Shown: one piece after another, positions 17,034 through 24,474 of the stretch
How the letters are laid out: the number at the start of each line of letters is the position of its first letter
Position numbering within the stretch: the first letter of the stretch is position 1
From: Arthrobacter sp. Soil736
GTDB taxonomy: Bacteria > Actinomycetota > Actinomycetes > Actinomycetales > Micrococcaceae
Reading direction: 5' to 3'
Length of the DNA stretch: 64,000 bases
Assembly (NCBI RefSeq): GCF_001428005.1
Contig: NZ_LMSB01000066.1
Location: forward strand, 41,028 to 105,027
Made by a program: the position numbers and the translations under genes
Notes under the pieces: model-generated
Told to the model about the DNA's origin: nothing
The model's input: the letters and a program-made list of their open reading frames with translations, nothing else
Database searches by the model: none

Positions 17034-17564
17034 ATGGAGAAAATTGTGCCGCCCGCGCCCGGAGATCCCCGCCGTCCTCTTGGTCCGCGTGACCCGGGCG
17101 ATGCGTGGGTAGAGGGGGACCGTGGACGGTTCTGGGGCCGGTTCGGCTCCGCCGGACTCCTGGCCCACGATGCTGAGAAAGGGATCCTCCTTCAGCACCG
17201 CGCCACCTGGAGCGACCACGGCGGGACGTGGGGGCTGCCCGGCGGTGCGCTGCACCAGGGAGAGGATCCTGTCACGGGTGCGCTGCGCGAAGCCTTTGAG
17301 GAGGCCGCCGTCCCGGAGCAAAACGTCAGGGTGCTCTTCACCTCGGTGTTCGACGTCGGCTACTGGTCCTATACGACCGTGGCGGTGCAGGTCGTGGAGC
17401 CGTTCGAACCCGCCATCAGCGACCCCGAAAGCATCGAACTGGAGTGGATCCCGGTCCATGAGGTGGCCGGCACCAACCTGCACCCCGCCTTCGCCGCGTC
17501 CTGGCCCGCGCTCAGCGAAAGGCTGCTGGACCACCAACGGCCCCTTCTTCACGGCGGGCGCTGA
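17034..17564 (+). CDS. Nudix hydrolase
   Basis: A 176-residue Nudix protein that should cleave a nucleoside diphosphate linked to another moiety. The Nudix box starts at GGALHQGEDP and runs through LREAFEEAAV; the REAFEE metal-binding core is intact but the usual Gly after EEx is Ala. Preceding strand GTWGLPGG is typical. The substrate (8-oxo-dGTP-like or ADP-ribose-like) cannot be assigned. ATG 17034 is used; a longer frame has no ribosome site. It runs directly into the DksA-like gene 16 bp later. Confidence 0.88.
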   Translation: MEKIVPPAPGDPRRPLGPRDPGDAWVEGDRGRFWGRFGSAGLLAHDAEKGILLQHRATWSDHGGTWGLPGGALHQGEDPVTGALREAFEEAAVPEQNVRVLFTSVFDVGYWSYTTVAVQVVEPFEPAISDPESIELEWIPVHEVAGTNLHPAFAASWPALSERLLDHQRPLLHGGR

Positions 17565-17580
17565 GACGGCGGGCGCTGAG

Positions 17581-17949
17581 ATGGCGGACACTGACAAGGC
17601 GAACACTGAGCGGTTCCGGATCATGCTTGAAGAGGAACGTGCCCGGAAGCTGGCCCTGCTTCCGGCACTTCGCGCGGACATCGCTTCGGCCAACGCGGCC
17701 CGGCAAAACTCCAACGTGGACGATGAGCACGATCCCGAAGGTGCCACCATCGCCTTCGAACTCTCCCAGGCCTCGGCATTGCTGGATCAAAGCAGGTCCG
17801 GCCTGGCCCAGGTGGAGGCCGCCCTGGAGCGGATCGAGGACGGCACGTTCGGCATATGCGCAGTATGCGGCCAAGAGATCGCTGAGGGGCGGCTGGAAGC
17901 CCGGCCCTGGACGCCGTTTTGCATCCTGCACGCGAGCGGCAAGGCCTGA
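17581..17949 (+). CDS. TraR/DksA-type zinc-finger protein
   Basis: A 122-residue DksA-like protein. Residues 1-75 form an amphipathic coiled coil (RIMLEEERARKLALLPALR, EGATIAFELSQASALLDQS) and the C-terminus has a zinc finger: ICAVCG (first pair) followed by GRLEARPWTPFCILH. The last position of the second pair is His instead of Cys, giving C-x2-C/C-x2-H. In the DksA family the coiled coil enters the RNA polymerase secondary channel; whether this one does is unknown. ATG 17581 starts it, 16 bp behind the Nudix stop, so the two are probably one operon. Confidence 0.85.
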   Translation: MADTDKANTERFRIMLEEERARKLALLPALRADIASANAARQNSNVDDEHDPEGATIAFELSQASALLDQSRSGLAQVEAALERIEDGTFGICAVCGQEIAEGRLEARPWTPFCILHASGKA

Positions 17950-18006
17950 CGACGGCGGGTCTTCATCCTGTCCTGCCAGGCTGTTCCCCACAGGGGAAGA
18001 GCATCG

Positions 18007-18029
18007 TACGCTAGGGGCTGGGAGGTGAT
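18007..18029 (+). promoter_or_regulatory. -10 box and strong ribosome site of the DUF1918 gene
   Basis: TACGCT (18007-18012) is a likely -10 hexamer and GGGAGGTGA (18020-18028) is a near-perfect anti-SD match, 5 nt before ATG 18034. The strength of this site decides for ATG 18034 over GTG 18025. Confidence 0.6.
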
Positions 18030-18033
18030 TGCC

Positions 18034-18222
18034 ATGCAGGCAAGCCAAGGAGACCGAATCATCATTCACGGCAGGACGGTGGAGTCGTCGGACCGTCACG
18101 GTGAGATTCTCGAAGTCCGCGGCCCCAACGGAACCCCGCCGTACTTCGTCCGCTTTGACGACGGGCACGAGACGATAATGTATCCCGGCGGCGACTTCAC
18201 CGTCGAGCACCGCGCCACGTAG
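18034..18222 (+). CDS. DUF1918 domain protein
   Basis: A 62-residue small protein matching DUF1918: MQASQGDRIIIHGRTV, HGEILEVRGPNGTPPYFVRF, DDGHETIMYPGGDFTVEH. The fold is an SH3-like barrel by family. It is common in actinobacteria, often near stress or envelope genes, but has no known biochemical role. Confidence 0.92.
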   Translation: MQASQGDRIIIHGRTVESSDRHGEILEVRGPNGTPPYFVRFDDGHETIMYPGGDFTVEHRAT

Positions 18223-18230
18223 CCCTTGGG

Positions 18231-18695
18231 ATGAGCGCACCCGCGGGGCGGCCCGACCGGATCCTGATTGTTATCCTGTCCGTCATTGCCGGCCTCGTGG
18301 TGCTGGCGCTGGCGGCGGTCTTTTTCCGCGGCCAGCCTGAGCCGCTGGCGGAAGATACGCCGGCGGGCGTGGTGCAGCGCTATGCAGCGGCGGTCCTCGA
18401 CGGCGACGAGGCCGGCGCTGTCCGCTACCTGGCGGAAAGTTCAGGCCGGCAGTGCGGACCGGTTGACCGCACTACAACCCACAGCCTGAGGGTCACGCTT
18501 CTGTCCACAACGGAACGCGCTGAATCCGCGGACGTGCACGTGGTGCTGACCGTCTCGAACGGAAACGGGCCCTTCGGGAACCCGGAGTACGAGACCGAGG
18601 ACGTGTTTGACCTCGTCAAGGTCAACGGCAAGTGGCTCGTGAAGACCGCCCCGTGGCAGCTCACCGTCTGTCCGGCTGCCTTGGTGAAGCCGTGA
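18231..18695 (+). CDS. Membrane-anchored hypothetical protein
   Basis: A 154-residue protein with one N-terminal transmembrane anchor (about 10-33: ILIVILSVIAGLVVLALAAV) and an extracytoplasmic domain of about 115 residues with alternating beta strands. The domain looks like a small NTF2/DUF4878-type fold (GVVQRYAAAVLDGDEAGAVRYL...VKVNGKWLVKTAPW), but this is a tentative match. Two Cys (CGPVD and TVCPAAL) could form a disulfide. Its stop overlaps the next start by 4 bp (GTGA), so the two proteins are probably made together. Confidence 0.75.
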   Translation: MSAPAGRPDRILIVILSVIAGLVVLALAAVFFRGQPEPLAEDTPAGVVQRYAAAVLDGDEAGAVRYLAESSGRQCGPVDRTTTHSLRVTLLSTTERAESADVHVVLTVSNGNGPFGNPEYETEDVFDLVKVNGKWLVKTAPWQLTVCPAALVKP

Positions 18696-20389
18696 GTGCT
18701 GTCCGGCCCGCGGCAGTCCCGCAAACGCACTCGGCGCTGCCCACGGTCCGGCGGCTGATTGTCTTCCTGCTCCTGTTTGCCCTCGTGCTCATTGCCGCAT
18801 CCGGCCTGACCGGCCTGCTCGACCGGCTGTTGGCCGCCGGCGCGGCGCTCGCAGGGAACGACGTCGGCGGCCTCGCCAGGTCCCTGGCCTTCGCGCTGGT
18901 TGGCGGGTCCCTGGCGGCTGTCCTGTGGTGGATTGTTTGGCGGCGGCTCGGCGAGGAGGCGGAACGTGCCTCACTCGCCTGGGGGCTCTACAGCGCCGGC
19001 ATCTACGCGGTTGCACTGATCACCTTCTCGACGGCGCTTCTCGGCATGGGCGCGCAGCTCGTCGCCGGGGAGTCAGCACAGTGGCGTCCATCTCTGGCAA
19101 CAGGCCTTGTGTGGGGCGGTGTCTGGGCGTGGCACCGGTGGATGTGGCTGCACCCAGGCAAAGGGCCCCGGCGGCTCACCACCGTGCCCACCCTGGTTGG
19201 GTCAGTATTCGGGCTCATTCTCGGCACTGGCGGGGCGGCCACGGCCCTGGGCGGCCTGCTCGATGCGGCCCTGCACGTGTTTGCGGGGACGCAGTCCCTG
19301 GGCAGGCCATGGTGGATTTCCGTTATCCAGTCGCTCGTCTGGTCGGCCGGCGGAGGCCTCGTCTGGTGGTCGCACTGGATCCGCGGCGGGGGCCGGCTCC
19401 TGTTGTCGGGGCTGGCCAACGTGGCGGTTGCCGTTTTCGGTGTGCTCGGCGGGTGCATTCTCGCGCTTTCCGGTACGGTCACCGCCCTGTTCGTGCTGCT
19501 CCGGCTGGTGTTCGACAGAACCGATCCGATGGCCCTGCTCCTGGATCCGCTCGGGCCCGCCCTGGCGGCTGCGGCCATCGGATCACTCCTCTGGGCGTAC
19601 CACGCAGCGCTGGCCGAAGGGCGCCCGGGACAGATGCGGCAGGCAGCCCGGCTGCTGGCGTCCGGAGCCGCCCTGGTTGCCGCTGCCTCCGGGATAGGAG
19701 TGATCGTCAACGCCACGCTGGGGCTTGCCGAGACCACACTCGCGGGGACGGACACGAGGACACTGCTGCTGGGTGGCATCAGTGCGCTGGTGACTGGCGG
19801 CCCCGTCTGGTGGAGGGTTTGGAATCCTGCAGGCCATCCGGTTGGGGTGCCGGACGGCGGGGCGCCGCCGCCGTCCGGGAAGGCAGCGAGCGGGCGGCGT
19901 ATCTACCTGGTTGCGGTCTTTGGGCTCAGTGCCGTGGTGGCCCTCGTGACGCTGTTGGTCATCGGCTACCAGGCATTCGAATATCTGCTTGATGGCGCAG
20001 GCCGGGAGAGTCTCGCCGGGCGGGTTCGGGCACCGCTCGGCCTGCTGGTGGCCACCGGCCTCGTGGCCGGCTATCACTACGGCGCGTGGAGGCGGGAACG
20101 TGCAGCCTTGCCGCCGGGACCGCCGCCCCCGCGGCGCACAATAGGGCACGTCATCCTGGTGACCGGCTCCGACCCCGTGCCCTTGTCCCGCGTTATCACC
20201 GAGGCGAGCGGGGCCAAAATCACCGTATGGAAAAGGGCCGACGCCGGTGGGACTGGTTCCGGCGAACCCAACCAGCCGGACCCCGGGCAACTTGCACAGG
20301 CGTTGGAGGGCGTCAGCGCCGAGCGCGTGCTGGTTGTCATCGGACCGGGTGCCCGGATCGACGTCGTTCCCTTGGCGGCGGGGGAGTAA
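18692..20389 (+). CDS. Polytopic membrane protein with DUF5671-like segments
   Basis: A 565-residue membrane protein with about twelve hydrophobic segments arranged as repeated units of the DUF5671 kind (RRLIVFLLLFALVLIAASGL, then SLAWGLYSAGIYAVALITF). The cytosolic C-terminus, from about residue 485, is soluble and contains HVILVTGSDPVPLSRVITEA and ERVLVVIGPGARIDVVPL, resembling a small alpha/beta domain. No enzyme motif is recognised. GTG 18692 overlaps the upstream gene's stop by 4 bp. Function unknown. Confidence 0.8.
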   Translation: MSAVRPAAVPQTHSALPTVRRLIVFLLLFALVLIAASGLTGLLDRLLAAGAALAGNDVGGLARSLAFALVGGSLAAVLWWIVWRRLGEEAERASLAWGLYSAGIYAVALITFSTALLGMGAQLVAGESAQWRPSLATGLVWGGVWAWHRWMWLHPGKGPRRLTTVPTLVGSVFGLILGTGGAATALGGLLDAALHVFAGTQSLGRPWWISVIQSLVWSAGGGLVWWSHWIRGGGRLLLSGLANVAVAVFGVLGGCILALSGTVTALFVLLRLVFDRTDPMALLLDPLGPALAAAAIGSLLWAYHAALAEGRPGQMRQAARLLASGAALVAAASGIGVIVNATLGLAETTLAGTDTRTLLLGGISALVTGGPVWWRVWNPAGHPVGVPDGGAPPPSGKAASGRRIYLVAVFGLSAVVALVTLLVIGYQAFEYLLDGAGRESLAGRVRAPLGLLVATGLVAGYHYGAWRRERAALPPGPPPPRRTIGHVILVTGSDPVPLSRVITEASGAKITVWKRADAGGTGSGEPNQPDPGQLAQALEGVSAERVLVVIGPGARIDVVPLAAGE

Positions 20390-20405
20390 AAGCAGGCTTA
20401 CTCCC
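20382..20405. terminator. Bidirectional hairpin across the stop codon
   Basis: GGGAGTAA (20382-20389, including the stop) pairs with TTACTCCC (20398-20405) over an 8-nt loop, between convergent genes 26 bp apart. Confidence 0.4.
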
Positions 20406-20414
20406 TCCCTGCCG

Positions 20415-21119
20415 TCATGAAACGGGTTGCGCCTTGATCGGTGAACGGTCCTGCCCGTACTCGGCCGTAATCAGAATCGGAAGGTGGTCCGACTTGCCCC
20501 GGGGCAGTGTCTCCACGCTCTCGATGTCCAGCCCCAGGGAAGTGGCGAAGTCAAAGTGGCCTTTGAAGACCTTGTACCGCGTATACGTCCTGCGGTCACT
20601 CAGGGACAGGGCGTAACCGGAGTCCTTCATGTGCGCGTGGAGGTTCTTGGTGAAGAACGGGTAGTTGAAGTCCCCGACCATCAGGGTCATGAGGCCCTCG
20701 CCCATGCTCAGCAGTTCCGCGTGGGCCGCATGGATCTGCTTGCGGCGCAGCGAGTTCGATGCGGTAAGCGGAGCCGCGTGGAACGAGCCGATGACCAGTT
20801 CATGATCCGTTGCGTTGTCCACCATGCGCGTCCCGATCAGGCGCTCGTGGGCCGGTGCCATCACGCGGTCGTGCATGGACTTATGCAGGGCAAACGTCTT
20901 GGTTTCCAGCGCCGTGAACCGGTCGGTGCGGTAATAGATGGCCAGGCCCAGCCGGTTGCCCTTGGTGAAGTCGGCCAGATGGAGCGGGCCCAGCGTGTCC
21001 GGCAGTTCCGCCGCGTCGCATTCCTGCAGGCACAGGACGTCTATCTCGAAGTTGCGGGCCAGGCTGACCAGTTCGCCGCTCGCCTTGTGCTTGCGGAGGT
21101 TGTAGCTAATTACTCGCAT
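20415..21119 (-). CDS. Endonuclease/exonuclease/phosphatase family protein
   Basis: A 234-residue EEP-fold protein with N-terminal SYNLRKHKASGEL, catalytic LQECDAAELPD (Glu of the LQE motif), MVGDFNYPF (Asp-Phe-Asn) and the terminal KSDHLPILIT (Asp-His). Members hydrolyse phosphodiesters or phosphomonoesters of nucleic acids, sphingolipids or inositol phosphates; this one is a short generic member with no signal peptide. It lies after the glycan operon terminator and is probably transcribed alone. Confidence 0.87.
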   Translation of the reverse strand: MRVISYNLRKHKASGELVSLARNFEIDVLCLQECDAAELPDTLGPLHLADFTKGNRLGLAIYYRTDRFTALETKTFALHKSMHDRVMAPAHERLIGTRMVDNATDHELVIGSFHAAPLTASNSLRRKQIHAAHAELLSMGEGLMTLMVGDFNYPFFTKNLHAHMKDSGYALSLSDRRTYTRYKVFKGHFDFATSLGLDIESVETLPRGKSDHLPILITAEYGQDRSPIKAQPVS

Positions 21120-21208
21120 CAGTGGAACACCTCTTCCGAGGGCTGCTAGAAGGACCAGTCTCCGAGTCTACCCAGAACATCATATGGAGATCGGGAACAT
21201 TATGCGCG

Positions 21209-21246
21209 CGTCCGGCGCCGTCAAAAACAACGTACGACGCCGGACG
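21209..21246 (-). terminator. Hairpin after the VTC/DUF4956 operon
   Basis: CGTCCGGCG (21209-21217) pairs with CGCCGGACG (21238-21246) and the stem can extend through GAC/GTC with a 2-nt bulge. It lies 33-70 bp beyond the last operon stop codon; the loop carries a T-run on the minus strand. Confidence 0.5.
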
Positions 21247-21259
21247 GGCACCTGGTCTT

Positions 21260-21293
21260 TTACCTTCCGCCGGGCTTGTTACCTTCCGCCAGG
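21260..21293. repeat. 19-bp tandem duplication over a stop codon
   Basis: TTACCTTCCGCCGGG (21260-21274) recurs as TTACCTTCCGCCAGG at 21279-21293. The second copy encodes the last residues GR and stop of the lipoprotein gene; the first copy repeats them downstream. Confidence 0.7.
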
Positions 21294-22853
21294 GCCGTGG
21301 CCCTGCGTGTATTCGCCGGCAGTGACGGTTCCGAGTTTCTGGGCGCCATTAAGGGAACCTTCGCCCAGACCGGACTCAACCTTGGCCGTGCCTCCCGTGT
21401 AGACCGTGTATTCCTTGCCGGCCTCGATGGCCGCGGACGAGAAGACCAGCGATGCCGCTGACTTCGCAGTGACGAAGGTGGCCACGAGCTTGCCGTCGGC
21501 GTCCGCCAGCTGCACCGTAGTGCCGGCCGGCTGGGTGGAGCCGAAGGTGACCTGCACGCCGGACTGCGTGGACGATGATCCGGGGGTCACGGCCATGCCG
21601 GAACTTCCGGCCGCAGCCACGGTTCCGCCGCTGACCGCCAGCTCACCGTTGACGTCCAGGGCGCCGTTGCCGTCATTCTCGGGTCCGTTCACCACCACCG
21701 TGCCGCCGGAAACCGTGGCGTTGCCGTTCGAATCGAGGCCGTCCCCCTGGGAATTGATGGTCAGCGAGCCGCCGGAAACGTCCACGGTGTAATCGCCCAC
21801 CGACTCGCCGCCGCCGGGGCCGCCGCCCATGCCGCCGCCCTGCGCTCCGGACTGGGCGCTGGAGGAGCTGCCGCCCGAGGCATTGACGCCGTCGTCGTTG
21901 GCCGTGACGTTCACGGTCCCGCCGCTGATTGCGATGTGCTGGGCTTCCAGGCCCTCCTCGGACTCGGCCACCGTCACGGTGCCGTTGGTGATGGCCAGCT
22001 GGTTGTGCGCCTTGATGCCGTCGTCGCCCGCCTTGACCGTGATCTTTCCGCCGTTGACCAGCAGCCAGCCGCGGCCGTCGTCGGTGTCGTTGTCCGACTT
22101 GAAGCCGTCTCCGCCGGCAGTCACCTGATAGGCGCCGTCCAGCAGCACGGCGTAGTCCTTGCCCTTGATGCCGTCATCGGCGGCCTGGACGGTGACATTG
22201 CCGGCGGCCAGCACCAGGCCGTCCTTGGACACGATGCCGTCGTTGTGCTGGCCGTTGACTGCCAGCGATCCCGTCCCTGCGACGGTGAGGTCGGCCATGG
22301 AGTACAGGGCGGCGGTTGGCGCGTCGGTGCCCTGGTCCGTGTACGTTGCCGCGTCCTTGAGCGAGTTGGTGCTGCCGTCATCCAGGAACAGGATGGCCTC
22401 GTTGGCGCTTTGGACGACGAACGGCGAACCGGTGGAACTGGCCAGCGTGACGCCGTCGAGGATCACGCGGACAACGTCCTCCTCGCCGGCGGCGATGACC
22501 ACCTTGCCGTCGGAGAGCGTGCCGGAGAGCCGGTAGGTGCCGGCCGCCTTGATGGTGACGGTGTCGCCGTCGACCGTCACCGCGCCGGAAGCGGAGTCCG
22601 CAACTGTGCTGACGCCGTCCTTGAGCGTGACTGCCACTTCCGTGGCGGCGTCCCACGTGAGGTCGTCGGCGTCGTAGTGGGTGTCCTCGGAGATGGACGC
22701 GGCAGTCACCATCTGTGTGGTTGCCGAACTGCCGGCCCGGCTGGTGGAGCCTGCGGTTCCGCCGGTGGCCGCTGTCCCGGAGGCGGAGCAGCCGGCGAGG
22801 GTGAGGGCCAGGGCGAACGCGGCCACGGAAAAGGTCTTGTTGAATTTGCGCAT
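21279..22853 (-). CDS. Carbohydrate-binding lipoprotein, Cthe_2159/DUF4353 type
   Basis: A 524-residue exported lipoprotein (lipobox LTLAGC near residue 22). After a Ser/Thr/Gly linker, the body is a right-handed parallel beta-helix of repeated turns such as DGIKGKDYAVLLDGAYQV, DGIKAHNQLAITNGTVTV and EGLEAQHIAISGGTVNV, which is the pattern of the polygalacturonate-binding Cthe_2159 family. A Gly/Met/Gln-rich loop (about residues 336-352) interrupts it, and the C-terminal part ends with a small beta domain. The predicted role is binding an acidic polysaccharide at the cell surface. ATG 22853 has GAAGGA 7 nt upstream. It is the last gene of the five-gene operon. Confidence 0.88.
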   Translation of the reverse strand: MRKFNKTFSVAAFALALTLAGCSASGTAATGGTAGSTSRAGSSATTQMVTAASISEDTHYDADDLTWDAATEVAVTLKDGVSTVADSASGAVTVDGDTVTIKAAGTYRLSGTLSDGKVVIAAGEEDVVRVILDGVTLASSTGSPFVVQSANEAILFLDDGSTNSLKDAATYTDQGTDAPTAALYSMADLTVAGTGSLAVNGQHNDGIVSKDGLVLAAGNVTVQAADDGIKGKDYAVLLDGAYQVTAGGDGFKSDNDTDDGRGWLLVNGGKITVKAGDDGIKAHNQLAITNGTVTVAESEEGLEAQHIAISGGTVNVTANDDGVNASGGSSSSAQSGAQGGGMGGGPGGGESVGDYTVDVSGGSLTINSQGDGLDSNGNATVSGGTVVVNGPENDGNGALDVNGELAVSGGTVAAAGSSGMAVTPGSSSTQSGVQVTFGSTQPAGTTVQLADADGKLVATFVTAKSAASLVFSSAAIEAGKEYTVYTGGTAKVESGLGEGSLNGAQKLGTVTAGEYTQGHGPGGR

Positions 22854-22951
22854 GGGTATTCCTTCGGTGAAAGTCTGCGGAGTCTTAGGTGGTGCGGTGT
22901 CTGATGTGGTGGGGGAGTTTTGCGGCAGCTCTTCGAACAGGCGGGCGCCGG

Positions 22952-23764
22952 TCAGGCCGCGGGAGTCAGCAGCATGGTGCGCCGGAGGGTCCGGTTCCAG
23001 CGGTTGGCCGGCAGCTGCGGGTTAAGGGCGGCCATTCCGGTGGCAAATTTGGAAATCCTGGATGGCCGGATGCCGTGCTGCCACAGGTGCCGGTCCAGTG
23101 GCCCGGCGGCTGAGCCGGACTTGGTCTCGAGCACCACGCTGCCGTCAAGGATCCGCGGACTGCCTCCCGGGCCCTGCCAGGTGACGCCTGAATCGATCGT
23201 TGCCCTGCTGCCTGATTCGGGAAGGAACAGCGTGATCCTCCGGTATCGGGTTTCAAGCACGGGGCCGAGCGGGCTGGCCGGTACGTCGCCGATGGCTGCT
23301 GCGAGGGTCTCGTTGACGTAGTCCAGCCCCTCCGCCGTCATGCGGGTCCGGTCCTGCAGGTCATACGGGATGCGTTCCTTGACGGTGGCTTCCCTGGCGC
23401 CCTCGGTCTTGACTTCCAGGAAGCTGAGCCTGCTGTCCACATAGGTCCTCGTGCGGATCTTGTACCGACGACGGCGGCCGCGGGCGGCCAACATGTAGCT
23501 GTCCAGCTGCGGGGTGTCGAAGTAGACGGAGTCGTAGGCGAAGGACCGGATGCCATCCATTTCCAGGACGCGGACCTGGCCGGCGAAGGACGACAGGGCC
23601 TGCCTGGCGGACTCGACGGGGACCACGTATTTCCGGTCCACGCGGGTTTGGAGCGCAGCCTCGGAGTTCAGCTCTTCCAGGCCGACCGGCGGCAGCTGGG
23701 CCAGGTCATTCAGCTGGGCAGCGTCACAGAACCGGGAAAGGTCGCTGAACTGATGGCTCTTCAT
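22952..23764 (-). CDS. VTC-domain protein, putative polyphosphate polymerase
   Basis: A 270-residue protein of the VTC (vacuolar transporter chaperone) tunnel fold, which in yeast Vtc4 makes polyphosphate from ATP. Family motifs in order: TRVDRKYVV, FAYDSVYFDTP, RRYKIRTRTYVD, FLEVKTEG, VKERIPYD, LETRYRRITLF, ATIDSGVTW, VVLETKSG and ISKFATGM, giving the row of basic and acidic residues lining the tunnel. There is no membrane segment, so membrane attachment would come from the DUF4956 partner. ATG 23764 overlaps the DUF4956 stop by 4 bp. Bacterial members are mostly uncharacterised; the substrate could be another nucleotide polymer. Confidence 0.88.
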   Translation of the reverse strand: MKSHQFSDLSRFCDAAQLNDLAQLPPVGLEELNSEAALQTRVDRKYVVPVESARQALSSFAGQVRVLEMDGIRSFAYDSVYFDTPQLDSYMLAARGRRRRYKIRTRTYVDSRLSFLEVKTEGAREATVKERIPYDLQDRTRMTAEGLDYVNETLAAAIGDVPASPLGPVLETRYRRITLFLPESGSRATIDSGVTWQGPGGSPRILDGSVVLETKSGSAAGPLDRHLWQHGIRPSRISKFATGMAALNPQLPANRWNRTLRRTMLLTPAA

Positions 23765-24447
23765 GCCGCACCTGCCGTCGCCGGCTGTGCTGAGGATGCC
23801 AGTGCAGGGGATGCCTGCGTTGGAAGCGCTTCGTGGGGCTGAAGGCTTTCGTGGAGTCCCGGGGTGCGGGGAATGTCCATGCCGGGGCGGTCCGCCTGGC
23901 GGGAGGGGCTGTACGCGTAGCGGACGTTGACGATGGTCTTGTCGTTGACCAGGTCCAGTTCCTGGACGGTGACCGTGTGGACTTTCGCGCCCAGGACTTC
24001 CTCGAGGCGGGCGATCAGCTCGTCCTCGCGGGAGAGGGCACGGTCCAGCACCACCGTCTGGTGGCGGTATGAGGGCAGGACCCGCTTGTGGTCCCCGAGG
24101 TACATTACGGCCAGGACCAGTCCCATGAGGGAAAGCGTGAGCCACAGCGGTTCGACGCCGATGCCGGCAATCAGGCCCAGGGCCAGGGCCGAGAAGTAGT
24201 AGGCAACTTCGTGCTGGGCGAGTTCGGTGGAACGGAGCCGGATGATGGAGAGAACCCCGAAGAGGCCCAGCCCCAGCCCCACGCCGGCTGCGGAGCCGGA
24301 GAGCGCGGTGGCCACGGCCAGGACGCCGATGTTCATGCCCAGGTAGGACACCGCTAGGTCGCGGCGCCGGTGACGCCGCACGTACAGGGCGAAGGTGAGG
24401 AGGCAGATGGCGGCGACATCCGCGGCCATCAGGATGAAGTGGTTCAT
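23761..24447 (-). CDS. DUF4956 membrane protein
   Basis: A 228-residue protein with four N-terminal transmembrane segments (first: ILMAADVAAICLLTFAL), the conserved RRDLAVSYLGMNIGVLAVA, LGLGLFGVLSIIRLRSTEL and YYFSALALGLIAGIG stretches, then a cytosolic domain from about residue 135 (QTVVLDRALSREDELIARLE, VNDKTIVNVRYAYS). DUF4956 genes are typically beside VTC-domain genes, and here the two overlap by 4 bp. A membrane platform or export path for the VTC product is inferred. Confidence 0.87.
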   Translation of the reverse strand: MNHFILMAADVAAICLLTFALYVRRHRRRDLAVSYLGMNIGVLAVATALSGSAAGVGLGLGLFGVLSIIRLRSTELAQHEVAYYFSALALGLIAGIGVEPLWLTLSLMGLVLAVMYLGDHKRVLPSYRHQTVVLDRALSREDELIARLEEVLGAKVHTVTVQELDLVNDKTIVNVRYAYSPSRQADRPGMDIPRTPGLHESLQPHEALPTQASPALASSAQPATAGAA

Positions 24448-24474
24448 GGGGTTTCTCCGGAATCTCGTGGTGAA

